A DNA stretch of 64,000 bases from Desulfobacter vibrioformis DSM 8776 (GTDB lineage Bacteria; Desulfobacterota; Desulfobacteria; Desulfobacterales; Desulfobacteraceae). The stretch is taken from assembly GCF_000745975.1 (NCBI RefSeq), contig NZ_JQKJ01000001.1, positions 186,001-250,000 of the forward strand. Reading direction: 5' to 3'. The notes beneath the pieces are model-generated. The model searched no databases, was not told the origin of the DNA, and was given only the letters and a program-made list of their open reading frames with translations. The first letter of the stretch is position 1, and each line of letters starts with the position of its first letter. Below, piece by piece: positions 46,708 to 54,900 of this stretch. A program made the position numbers and the translations under genes.

Positions 46708-46908
46708 ATGGATTTATCTTATAGTTGCGTTAATCATAATTGTTCGTTCCCTGGGGCAAATTCCTTTGAAATGACATTCAAATCAGAATCCATCATGGAT
46801 GAGAATAATGTCGCCAGCCTGTTCTGCCCTTTTTGCGGAAATGAATTAATTCTGGTACGGGTTCCGGATGTATTCCCGGAAAATTTATCAAAGGACAGGA
46901 CAATATAG
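46708..46908 (+). CDS. small zinc-ribbon-like protein
   Basis: The 66-residue protein has cysteines at 7 and 12 (SCVNHNCSF) and a CPFCGNEL knuckle at about 40-47, so it could bind one zinc ion. The ribosome-binding site (AAGGAGG) is nearly perfect, which makes it a probable real gene in spite of its size. It stands alone and points toward the bidirectional terminator at 47003-47045. The function is unknown. Confidence 0.7.
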   Translation: MDLSYSCVNHNCSFPGANSFEMTFKSESIMDENNVASLFCPFCGNELILVRVPDVFPENLSKDRTI

Positions 46909-47002
46909 CCTATCTGAATCAAAGGTAATTTGTTTCGGGTCAGCCTGAAAAAATTGGTGAAACCCACCCTTTTGCACATTTTCATGTCGCATACCCTGGC
47001 AT

Positions 47003-47045
47003 AAAAAAGGCCGATCTCACACATGACGTCGTGGATCGGCCTTTT
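47003..47045. terminator. bidirectional terminator of korDABC and the zinc-ribbon gene
   Basis: AAAAAGGCCGATC and GATCGGCCTTTT pair over 11-12 bp. On the minus strand the stem ends in six T after the kor operon. On the plus strand it ends in TTTTCTTT after the small gene. Confidence 0.88.
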
Positions 47046-47091
47046 CTTTGTTCGAGTTGACTAACTTAAAGTTCAATCTGTCGATTGGGTT

Positions 47092-47631
47092 TTAAGCTGC
47101 CTCTTTCCCCAGGGTGATGCCAATTTCCAGCGCTTTCTTGTTCATATCAAAGAAAGCTGCGGGCATGGCGTCCTGAATAACGCTTATAGCTGATTCGGGT
47201 TTACAGATGCCTGTCGCACCGATCAGAGCCCCAAGTACACAGACACTGTAAACAATCGGTTTTCCGATTTCTTTAACAACTGTGTCATACATGGGCAATG
47301 CTAGGATCTTGGCATTAATATTGCCAGGTTTAACATACCTTGGGTCAATGATCATGAGGCCACCCGGTTTAATCAGGGAAGCATATTTATTATAGCCTTC
47401 CTGCATCAGGGCGACAAAAACGTCAGCCTCTTCAACCTTGGGGTAATAAATATTGCCTGCTGAAATTAAAATGTCGGCACGGGTAGCACCGCCCCGGGCA
47501 GCAGCACCGTAGCTCTGGGACTGAATAGCGTTTTTGCCCTCAAAGATGGTAGCAGATCTGGCAAGGATAATGGCTGTAGTGATGACCCCTTGTCCGCCAG
47601 AAGCTGTAAAAACAATTCCTGTTGATTCCAT
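47092..47631 (-). CDS. korC: 2-oxoacid:ferredoxin oxidoreductase, gamma subunit
   Basis: The 179-residue protein is the gamma domain of 2-oxoacid oxidoreductases, opening with FTASGGQGVITTAIILA and then SQSYGAAARGGATRAD. It interacts with the alpha/beta core and helps in CoA binding. It is the last gene of the order D-A-B-C, 5 bp after the beta subunit. In Desulfobacter-type organisms this complex oxidises 2-oxoglutarate in the citric acid cycle; substrate specificity here is inferred from the subunit organisation. Confidence 0.88.
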   Translation of the reverse strand: MESTGIVFTASGGQGVITTAIILARSATIFEGKNAIQSQSYGAAARGGATRADILISAGNIYYPKVEEADVFVALMQEGYNKYASLIKPGGLMIIDPRYVKPGNINAKILALPMYDTVVKEIGKPIVYSVCVLGALIGATGICKPESAISVIQDAMPAAFFDMNKKALEIGITLGKEAA

Positions 47632-47636
47632 TATGC

Positions 47637-48458
47637 CTATCCTTTCTTCATTACCTTGTCAATGACGTTTTCTTGGTAAGTTTCGCAATATTCGGGTGCT
47701 ACTTCATCAACAAAAACGCCGCGTTGAATAAGATCCGGATTATCTGCCAGTTTTTTGGAACCCATGGGTACGGTATTGTCCTTGTACCATTCCATCATCT
47801 GGGGTGCCTCACCGGCCTTATTTTTTCTGCCGAACTGGGTTGGGCACATGGATAGAATTTCAACCACTGAAAAACCTTTGTGTTCAATGGCTTTTTTGAT
47901 TGTATTCTGGGCTTCTTTGGCATGGTAAACGGTAGTTCTCGCCACAAAAGTTGCACCAGCGCCTTTGGCCAGCTCCATCAGATCAAAGGAACGATCGGGA
48001 ACGCCATAGGGGGCTGTACTTGCTTTTACACCACAGCCGGACATGGGTGAGTACTGTCCGCCGGTCATGCCGTAAATGCGGTTGTTCATAACGATGGCCG
48101 TTATATCGATATTTCTTCTGCAGGCATGGATAAAGTGGTTGCCGCCGATGGCCGTGGAGTCACCGTCGCCAAAGGGGACAATAACTTTCAGGTTGGGGTT
48201 GGCAAGCTTAACGCCTGTGGCAGTGGGAAGAGCTCTTCCGTGCATGGTATGCGCCGTATTGAAATCCAGATACCCGGAGATTCTTGAAGAACAACCGATG
48301 CCGGAGATTACGGAGACGTCATTGTTGTCTAATCCCAGATCATGAATGGCCCGAAGCAGGGCACCCATGACAGTTCCGTGTCCACATCCGGGACACCACA
48401 TCTGGGGGAAAAATTGAGCCCGGATATATTTTTTTACATCAAATTCTGTATCGCTCAT
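47637..48458 (-). CDS. korB: 2-oxoacid:ferredoxin oxidoreductase, beta subunit (TPP-binding)
   Basis: The 273-residue protein has the thiamine-diphosphate fold: MWCPGCGHGTVMGALLRA with iron-sulfur-type cysteines, SGIGCSSR, and the TPP motif GDGDSTAIGGNHF through IVMNNRIYGMTGGQYSP. It carries the active site for decarboxylation. The one-base spacing with korA and close spacing to korC indicate a single transcript. Confidence 0.92.
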   Translation of the reverse strand: MSDTEFDVKKYIRAQFFPQMWCPGCGHGTVMGALLRAIHDLGLDNNDVSVISGIGCSSRISGYLDFNTAHTMHGRALPTATGVKLANPNLKVIVPFGDGDSTAIGGNHFIHACRRNIDITAIVMNNRIYGMTGGQYSPMSGCGVKASTAPYGVPDRSFDLMELAKGAGATFVARTTVYHAKEAQNTIKKAIEHKGFSVVEILSMCPTQFGRKNKAGEAPQMMEWYKDNTVPMGSKKLADNPDLIQRGVFVDEVAPEYCETYQENVIDKVMKKG

Positions 48459-48459
48459 G

Positions 48460-49611
48460 CTATACCCCCTTTCCTGTGATCATTCTCAAAGCAGCTTTAA
48501 TGTCAGATGGCTTGATGATTTGGTTGTCAACCCGGTTAGAGAAGAAAACCTTTTCTGGCTGAGCCACAACACGTTTTACCTCATTAACAATTTGACCCAT
48601 ATTCATTTCAGCTACAATCACGGCCTTGGCATTGGCACATTTTTCTCTGACAATGTCACCTGCAAAGGGCCATACGGTCTGAAGTTCTAACACGCCGACC
48701 TTGATGCCCAACTGATTCCGATAGTCTTCGGCAGCCTGGATGGCGGATCTGGTTGTCGTGCCATAGGCAACGATGACATAGTCAGCATCATCCATGTAGT
48801 ACTCTTTGTACCTGGCAAGCTCGTTGGCTTTATTTTCGATTTTATCGACCAGGTGGTGGATCAGGGCGTCAACATTTGCGGGACTGACGTCGGGAAATCC
48901 CATGATGTTATGATGAAGGCCGGTCACGTGGAAACGATGGCCTGCACCGAAATCGGACATGGGACGCTGGCCGTTTGCATCGGTAAGATAGGGATAGTAT
49001 TGTTCACCTACGGGAATCTTGGTTCTGATTCTATCGATAACTTCGATCTCGCCGGGTTCGGGAATGACCACTTTCTCTCTCAAATGCTGGGTGGCCTCGT
49101 CAAACATAAGAATAACGGGCGTCCGGTATTGTTCAGCGAGATTAAATGCTTCAACCGTGATTTTAAATACATCCTGAAGGTTGGAAGCGGTCATGGCAAT
49201 AATGCTGTGATCTCCATGGGAGCCCCATCTGGCCTGCATCGTGTCGCCCTGGGCTACATGGGTGGGGTTACCTGTGGATGGCCCGCCTCTCTGGATATTG
49301 GCGATAACACAGGGGGTTTCAGTCATACAGGCGTATCCGATACCTTCCTGCTTTAAGGAAAATCCCGGGCCGGAGGTTGCGGTCATGACCTTTTTCCCGG
49401 CAAGGGCTGCACCGATAATGCAGGCCATGGAGGCGATTTCGTCTTCCATCTGGATGAATTTGCCACCTCTTTTGGGAAGCGCCGCAGCTAAACCCTCTGC
49501 AACTTCTGAAGACGGAGTGATGGGATAACCTGCAAAAAAGTCACACCCGGCATAAAGGGCGCCTTCAATACAGGCATCGCTTCCTGGAATAAATTGGATA
49601 TTTTGAGTCAT
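48460..49611 (-). CDS. korA: 2-oxoacid:ferredoxin oxidoreductase, alpha subunit
   Basis: The 383-residue protein shows GALYAGCDFFAGYPITPSSEV at the N-terminus, MEDEIASMACIIGAALAGKK and ATSGPGFSLKQEGIGY, the usual alpha-subunit segments. It lacks a fused gamma domain, as expected with a separate korC. It pairs with KorB to make the catalytic dimer. It starts 3 bp after the ferredoxin subunit's stop. Confidence 0.92.
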   Translation of the reverse strand: MTQNIQFIPGSDACIEGALYAGCDFFAGYPITPSSEVAEGLAAALPKRGGKFIQMEDEIASMACIIGAALAGKKVMTATSGPGFSLKQEGIGYACMTETPCVIANIQRGGPSTGNPTHVAQGDTMQARWGSHGDHSIIAMTASNLQDVFKITVEAFNLAEQYRTPVILMFDEATQHLREKVVIPEPGEIEVIDRIRTKIPVGEQYYPYLTDANGQRPMSDFGAGHRFHVTGLHHNIMGFPDVSPANVDALIHHLVDKIENKANELARYKEYYMDDADYVIVAYGTTTRSAIQAAEDYRNQLGIKVGVLELQTVWPFAGDIVREKCANAKAVIVAEMNMGQIVNEVKRVVAQPEKVFFSNRVDNQIIKPSDIKAALRMITGKGV

Positions 49612-49614
49612 TAT

Positions 49615-49827
49615 TTATTCCCCTTCCTTTACTATAATTTGAATTGCCAGATCAGGGCACCGAAGTTCGCAAAGCTTGCATCCAATGCAGTCTTCAGGGC
49701 GGGCTGCCACAGCTTTTTCATCGCTGTTCAGTTCCAGAACCTGTTTGGGGCAGAAGTGAACGCAAATGCCGCACCCCTTGCACCAGCTCTTGTCAATAAT
49801 GTGTTCGATGGATTTTCCTTTTGCCAT
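49615..49827 (-). CDS. korD: 2-oxoacid:ferredoxin oxidoreductase, 2x[4Fe-4S] ferredoxin subunit
   Basis: The 70-residue protein carries two [4Fe-4S] motifs, CKGCGICVHFCP (about 16-27) and CIGCKLCELRCP (about 45-56). It passes electrons from the TPP site to ferredoxin. It is the first gene of the operon, with AAGGAAA before the ATG. Confidence 0.9.
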   Translation of the reverse strand: MAKGKSIEHIIDKSWCKGCGICVHFCPKQVLELNSDEKAVAARPEDCIGCKLCELRCPDLAIQIIVKEGE

Positions 49828-50171
49828 AATTTCCTTATCCTCGGTTTAAAACCGGATTAAATTGGGGCATGTGGTTAAGAGATCTAAACGTGCTTGTCAA
49901 TGTTTTCCAAACATAGTCGCTATGGACGGAGTTGGTGTTGAAACCCAAATGGATGTCCATATCGAATATGGAAAGCTTGCTCTTAAGGTTTAAGGGTAAA
50001 TCTAATTGCCGCATTAAATTTTTTCACCCATGGTTTGTTAAAAATTCACCATCCTCCTCTATCAAAAAAAAAAGCTGTTTACAACTTTTTTCTCGTTTTT
50101 TTTAATCAGGTCCTAATAAAACTTCAGACCTTGATCATTGTTTCGGTCCTGACATAAAATAGAAAAAAATA
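49828..50171. other. intergenic region upstream of korDABC
   Basis: This stretch precedes the kor operon. A minus-strand TTGACA at 49900-49895 is followed by a weak -10 (TAACCA, 17 bp), so the kor promoter is probably there; that is a low-confidence call. A near-palindrome ATGGATGTCCAT lies near 49949-49960. No coding frame is seen. Confidence 0.4.
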
Positions 50172-50205
50172 AAGGCGTACCGCCAAGCCGTTGCCGGTAC
50201 GCCTT
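50172..50205 (-). terminator. Rho-independent terminator after the porin gene
   Basis: AAGGCGTACCG and CGGTACGCCTT pair over 11 bp. On the minus strand the stem is followed by TATTTTTTTCT. It lies about 80 bp past the porin stop. Confidence 0.88.
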
Positions 50206-50287
50206 GCAGGCGCGTCAATCGGGAAGTCCACGGGGTGATCAGGTGGGATAAAAAACCGAAACGACGCGTCGTGGTGCTATATGACGT

Positions 50288-51325
50288 TTAGAAGTTAATC
50301 TGCCATTTGGCACCAAAGTAGGTGATTTGATCCTGGGTGTCTTCATAGTAGTCAATCAAACCGATTTCCGGTGTAATGGTGACGCCCGGTGCCAGGGTAA
50401 TGGGCGCTTGCAGATAGTAGGCAAAGAGGCCGTCGCCGCTAGAGGCGCTATCATATTCGTTTTGCATAGAACCAAAGCCGGCTTCAATGGCGAACATCTC
50501 ATCGAAGGTGTATCCGACCACGATTTCTGCGCCAAAGTTTTCCACGTCATCAACCTGGCCTGTTCCGGTATTGATTGCGGCATAGCCTTTGCCATAATCC
50601 GTTCCTGAGGTGTTGCAGGCAATCATGTTACCGGCGTTCTGGCCGTAGAAAACAACCGTCCCCAGCTTAAAACCGGCAATCTGCGCGGTGCTCCTGATCA
50701 TGATGACATAGGAATCAACATCTTCGTTATCATTGTATTCAAACGTGGTGTAACCTGCAGCAATATCAATGCCTGCATTGCCTCCCATATTGATGCCGTA
50801 GGAAACTTCGATTCTGGGGATCACCACCTGGGTGTTGGCACTTGAAGTACCGCCGCCTACAGTATAATATGTTGTATTTGTAGAGATCGCAGCAATCTGG
50901 AATTCGTCAAACTTCAGTTTGATCTGAGGATGACGTCCGGGGTAGGGGTCGCCATAGCCATGCAGTCCATTGTCGTCGTTCCATACCTGACAGGACACGG
51001 GAAGGTACATGGGGGTGTAATCCTGACCGACAGTTAATGTGCCAGCACCAAAGTCCCAGGCACCGTAAAGCAGGCGGATGTTGGCGTTTCCACCAGAAGT
51101 GCCATATTCAAAACGGCCGGTCAGTTCATCGCTGACCTTTACCTTGGCCCCGATCCTCGCATTGCTTTGCAAACCCTCGCTAAAGTCGACCTGGTCTTTC
51201 AGATCGCTGTCTTCCCAGAACGTTGATACCCGGGCAGATCCGTAAAAATTCCAGTCCGAAGCAATGGCTGTTCCTGCACACAAAAACACCATGGCGGATA
51301 ACAGGCCCACGATTTGTTTTTTCAT
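50288..51325 (-). CDS. outer-membrane porin
   Basis: The 345-residue protein has a signal peptide (about 1-22, cut after AIA) and alternating beta strands throughout. It begins with SDWNFYGSARVSTFWED and ends with TYFGAKWQINF, whose final Phe is the outer-membrane beta-barrel signal. It resembles Gram-negative trimeric porins that admit small solutes. Two sigma-54 activators lie just upstream in the same direction, and a sigma-54 promoter match is found at 51421-51437. A regulated uptake porin is therefore likely; the solute is unknown. Confidence 0.82.
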   Translation of the reverse strand: MKKQIVGLLSAMVFLCAGTAIASDWNFYGSARVSTFWEDSDLKDQVDFSEGLQSNARIGAKVKVSDELTGRFEYGTSGGNANIRLLYGAWDFGAGTLTVGQDYTPMYLPVSCQVWNDDNGLHGYGDPYPGRHPQIKLKFDEFQIAAISTNTTYYTVGGGTSSANTQVVIPRIEVSYGINMGGNAGIDIAAGYTTFEYNDNEDVDSYVIMIRSTAQIAGFKLGTVVFYGQNAGNMIACNTSGTDYGKGYAAINTGTGQVDDVENFGAEIVVGYTFDEMFAIEAGFGSMQNEYDSASSGDGLFAYYLQAPITLAPGVTITPEIGLIDYYEDTQDQITYFGAKWQINF

Positions 51326-51420
51326 TTTTTTCTCCTTTTAAAAAAAAATAAAATATTAGTGTCTGCCCCGTCATCCTCCCCATGGAGTGCATAGCGGCCA
51401 GACACGCCCGTATAATTGCA

Positions 51421-51437
51421 AGCCATAAACATGCCAA
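51421..51437 (-). promoter_or_regulatory. sigma-54 promoter of the porin gene
   Basis: On the minus strand, TTGGCATGTTTATGGCT matches the consensus YTGGCACG-N4-TTGCW with two mismatches; the invariant GG and GC are exactly spaced. The transcript would begin near 51410, about 85 bases before the porin ATG. Confidence 0.65.
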
Positions 51438-51484
51438 ACAATAACACATTGATATTAAAAAGTTTTATTTTGCACCCAAATCAA

Positions 51485-51527
51485 CCCCGCGAGATTTCGA
51501 GGGGTAAAAATGCCAAATACGGTATTT
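51485..51527. promoter_or_regulatory. inverted repeats upstream of the porin promoter
   Basis: Two inverted repeats lie 65-100 bp upstream of the sigma-54 promoter: CCCCGCGA/TCGAGGGG around GATT (51485-51504, one mismatch) and AAATAC-G-GTATTT (51515-51527). The second is placed where activator (enhancer) sites of sigma-54 regulators are expected. The first could instead be a terminator hairpin for the upstream activator gene. Confidence 0.45.
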
Positions 51528-51548
51528 TGGACAGGCGAGTTGTTTATT

Positions 51549-53078
51549 TCAGTTTTGAAATGACGGTATTCCCAGCTTTTTCATCCGGCTTCTCAGTGTG
51601 CTGGGATGGAGTGCAAGAATGGCCGCCGCCCCTTTGGGGCCTTCAATCCGGCCCTGGGTATGGCAAAGAACATTGCGGATATGACTGGCCATCACATGAT
51701 CAAGGGATTTGAGCCCGTGGTTTTTACAAACTTGCGCGATCCGATCCTGTGAAAAAGGTGCCGCAGTTAAGGGAAGGGCATCAAAATCAAGCATTGTTTT
51801 CCTGTCCAACTCCCTGCCACGCCGGATAAGTGTCCTTTCCACAATGTTTTTCAGCTCTCGCACATTGCCCGGCCACGGCTGCTCCTGGAGCCGGGCCAGT
51901 CCTTTAGGGCTGATTTCCGGGATATGGCCAAGATTCATTTCCACAGCCATTTTACGCACAAAATACCTGACCAGGCTCTCAATGTCCTGGGGCCTATGTC
52001 TTAAAGGCGGAATATGGATGAGAAAAACAGCCAGCCGGAACCAGAGATCATCCCGGAATGCCCCTTGGGCCACCATCTGTCTGAGATCTCGGTGGGTGGC
52101 GCAGATAATACGGATATCAACGTTCACGGGGTGCTCTGAACCCACCCGGCAGATCTCGCCGGTTTGAATGGCCCTGAGCAGCCGCACCTGGACCGGCAAC
52201 GGAAGCTCTCCTACTTCATCAAGGAACAGGGTGCCGGTATCGGCCTGTTCAAATTTCCCTTTTCTCCGGCAGATGGCACCGGTAAACGACCCTTTTTCAT
52301 GCCCGAACAGTTCACTGTCCACAAGATCTTCGGGGATGGCGCCGCAGTTTACTTTAACAAAAGGGGAACCGGCCCGGGGCGACCCGTAATGGATGGCATT
52401 GGCAATGACCTCCTTTCCGGATCCTGTTTCGCCGAGCAGCAGCACAGGGCTGTTAAATCCGGCCACCTGCCGGACCCGCACCATGACAGGCTTTAGTCCG
52501 GTATTTTTGCCGATAATATCCAGATCGGAAAAAAAATTTTTTTCTTCCGGAACCGATGTGCAGTCAAAGACAGGTCCTGTGCCGGATCCTGGATTGGTGA
52601 AATCAAGCAGCCGGCTGCACAAAGAAAATATTTCAGCATCCTGCAAGGTATAACGGTACCCGGCTTGGGAAAATACAAAGACAATGCCGGTTTTATCGTT
52701 GTCCGCCTTAATCTTCATGACCATACCCGAGCATCCTGGTAGAGGTGCGGCCTGCAGGAACAATTCGTTTACAGGATCATTTCTATCCGGCCCGGACCTG
52801 ATAATCGCCGGAGAGGCATCGTCAAGGGTGGAAACGGTGTTTATACTCTTTTTGCCCAGACAGACGCCACGTGTCAGCGGGGCCTGATCCGGCGCAATGA
52901 TATCATTCATTTGAAGAATTGTTTCATTTTTAAGGCTTATAAAACCCAGGGAAATGCCATCCACCGGCATATGTTGCCGTAAAAACCGCCGGCATCCTGA
53001 AACAAGGACTGTTTTTTCCAGATGACCACAAATCATTTTTGTCGCATCAAGCAACACATCAAATTCTTTTTGATCCAT
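51549..53078 (-). CDS. sigma-54 dependent transcriptional activator, GAF type (second of a pair)
   Basis: The 509-residue protein has an N-terminal GAF-like sensor domain (about 1-185) with no receiver. The AAA+ domain (about 195-430) has Walker A GETGSGKE and Walker B LFLDEVGE. The sigma-54 contact loop reads GSFTGA, a variant of the usual GAFTGA. The C-terminal HTH of Fis type (GPKGAAAILALHPSTLRSRM) recognises DNA. It is a paralogue of the protein encoded 20 bp upstream. The close location next to the porin's sigma-54 promoter suggests that this is its target. Confidence 0.9.
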   Translation of the reverse strand: MDQKEFDVLLDATKMICGHLEKTVLVSGCRRFLRQHMPVDGISLGFISLKNETILQMNDIIAPDQAPLTRGVCLGKKSINTVSTLDDASPAIIRSGPDRNDPVNELFLQAAPLPGCSGMVMKIKADNDKTGIVFVFSQAGYRYTLQDAEIFSLCSRLLDFTNPGSGTGPVFDCTSVPEEKNFFSDLDIIGKNTGLKPVMVRVRQVAGFNSPVLLLGETGSGKEVIANAIHYGSPRAGSPFVKVNCGAIPEDLVDSELFGHEKGSFTGAICRRKGKFEQADTGTLFLDEVGELPLPVQVRLLRAIQTGEICRVGSEHPVNVDIRIICATHRDLRQMVAQGAFRDDLWFRLAVFLIHIPPLRHRPQDIESLVRYFVRKMAVEMNLGHIPEISPKGLARLQEQPWPGNVRELKNIVERTLIRRGRELDRKTMLDFDALPLTAAPFSQDRIAQVCKNHGLKSLDHVMASHIRNVLCHTQGRIEGPKGAAAILALHPSTLRSRMKKLGIPSFQN

Positions 53079-53097
53079 AATAAGAACTCCCGGCTGG

Positions 53098-54639
53098 TCA
53101 GTTCGTGTTTTTTCTTCCGTATGGTATGCCCAGTTTTTTCATTTTGTTCCGCAAGGTGCTCGGATGGATTTCCATCAGCGCCGCTGCCCCGTCACTGCCC
53201 TGGATTTTACCGTGGGTTAACTCAAGGACATGCCGGATATGGGCCTCAACAACCTGATTCAGGGCCAGGCTGTCCGGCCGGGACAAAACAGGCAGTGCAT
53301 CACCGGGATCAATTAAAAGAGAGAGTGATAATTTCAGGGGCTGGCCCGGTGACCGGGTTGTATTTTCAATAATAGCCCGTTCAACCAAATTTTCAAGTTC
53401 CCGGACATTGCCGGGCCACGCATAGGATTTCAGGTTTTCGATATCACCGGGCTCCGGTACCGGTATGTACCGGGTTTTCATCTCCCGTGCTTTTCTTTGG
53501 ATGAAGTGGGACACCAGGGCGGGCAAATCATCCGGGCGTTGTCTGAGCGGCGGGATGGTAATGGGAAACACATTTAACCTGAACCATAGATCTTCCCGAA
53601 ACTGCCCTAGGCAGACCATCTCTTCCAGATCCCGATTTGTGGCGGCAATGATACGGATATCCAGAGGAATGGGGGCACTGCCCCCCACCCGCTCAATCTC
53701 TTTTGTCTGCAGCACCCTCAGCAGCCGAACCTGGGCAGCCAGTGGCAGTTCCCCGATTTCATCCAGAAACAGGGTCCCTTTATCGGCACGTTCAAACCGC
53801 CCCCGCTTCAGGGCTGAAGCTCCGGTAAATGCGCCCTTTTCATGGCCGAAAAGCTCACTATCCACAAGGTTTTTCGGGATGGCTCCGCAATTGACTTTAA
53901 TCAATGGACCGCTGGCCCTGGGCGATGAAAAGTGGATGGCATTGGCAATAACTTCCTTACCCACACCGGTTTCCCCAAGAAGCAGAACCTGACTGTTCAG
54001 CGGTGCGACCTGGCCGACCATTTCCATGACCTGCTTTAGCCCGGATTCAGCACCGACAATCTCATCCCCTGAAATTTTATGCAGCTGCTGGCTAAGATAC
54101 TGATTATCATCGGAAAGCAGATTTTTAAGATGCATCACCTCCTGGTGGCGAAGGGCATTGCCTAGGGCAACGGCAAAGGGATCGTGGAGCAGGGCCAGCA
54201 GGCGTTCGTGTTCCCGGGTATACCGCTCAAATCCTTTAACCATCACGCTGACGGCACCGATCCATGTTTTGTCAATTTTGAGACTGAGCACCATTTCGGA
54301 CATATCTTTTTCACCCATGCCCTCCCAAACATAACGGGCCATAATATGTTCCCCGGGATGATGATACCGCGTTACCACTTTTTGCCTTCCCAGTTCAATG
54401 AATTGGGCCGCCTCCATGGAAAGGGGAATGATTGACGGCCTATGGATGAAATGGGGGGAATAGCGGGCAGCGACCATTGACAGCTTCCGGGTGCCGGGAT
54501 TACAGGTCTGCACGGAAATAGCGTCGCAGGGGATATGTGTCTGCAAAAAGTCATAGGTCATTTTCAAGACCGTATCAATATCCAGGCTGCTGCAGATCCG
54601 CATGGTTGCCTGGTGAAAAAAATCCAGATTTTTTTTCAC
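53098..54639 (-). CDS. sigma-54 dependent transcriptional activator, GAF type (first of a pair)
   Basis: The 513-residue protein has the same plan as its downstream paralogue: a GAF-like sensor (about 1-190), an AAA+ domain with GETGVGKE, GAFTGA and LFLDEIGE, and a Fis-type HTH at the C-terminus (GSDGAAALMEIHPSTLRNKM). Here the sigma-54 contact motif is canonical. Two tandem activators may form hetero-oligomers or sense different ligands. The ligand is not known. A copy of the dispersed 90-bp element lies about 90 bp upstream. Confidence 0.9.
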   Translation of the reverse strand: MKKNLDFFHQATMRICSSLDIDTVLKMTYDFLQTHIPCDAISVQTCNPGTRKLSMVAARYSPHFIHRPSIIPLSMEAAQFIELGRQKVVTRYHHPGEHIMARYVWEGMGEKDMSEMVLSLKIDKTWIGAVSVMVKGFERYTREHERLLALLHDPFAVALGNALRHQEVMHLKNLLSDDNQYLSQQLHKISGDEIVGAESGLKQVMEMVGQVAPLNSQVLLLGETGVGKEVIANAIHFSSPRASGPLIKVNCGAIPKNLVDSELFGHEKGAFTGASALKRGRFERADKGTLFLDEIGELPLAAQVRLLRVLQTKEIERVGGSAPIPLDIRIIAATNRDLEEMVCLGQFREDLWFRLNVFPITIPPLRQRPDDLPALVSHFIQRKAREMKTRYIPVPEPGDIENLKSYAWPGNVRELENLVERAIIENTTRSPGQPLKLSLSLLIDPGDALPVLSRPDSLALNQVVEAHIRHVLELTHGKIQGSDGAAALMEIHPSTLRNKMKKLGIPYGRKNTN

Positions 54640-54726
54640 GCGTTATCGTCCCTTTGCTCATGACATCTTACACTATTTCCTTGCATATTTTTTCAGTGGA
54701 ACATCTCCTGTTCGATAAGATTTTAT

Positions 54727-54815
54727 ATGAAACTAGAAACAAGATACAGGAAACAAGAGAGCGAAGCGCCTGGGACGCCCATTTTAGCCCGCATTGTCGG
54801 CGTTTTTAGTTTCAT
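54727..54815 (+). repeat. dispersed element of about 90 bp, copy 2
   Basis: The 89-bp element begins ATGAAACTAGAAACAAG and ends TTTTTAGTTTCAT, so its ends are inverted repeats of at least 9-10 bp. The centre has GCGAAGCGCCTGGG. It is about four-fifths identical to the copy at 60078-60166 and matches the inverted copy at 39084-39174. A further 20 bp (TTCGTTGTGGGCCGAAG) also resembles the flank of copy 1. It lies in the gap between the activator gene and nhaD. Confidence 0.8.
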
Positions 54816-54900
54816 TGTTCGTTGTGGGCCGAAGCATGGCAGGTGATATGTCAGGTCGGCCCATGGTCGTTATACCACGGTATGTTGTAAGTTTTAATGA

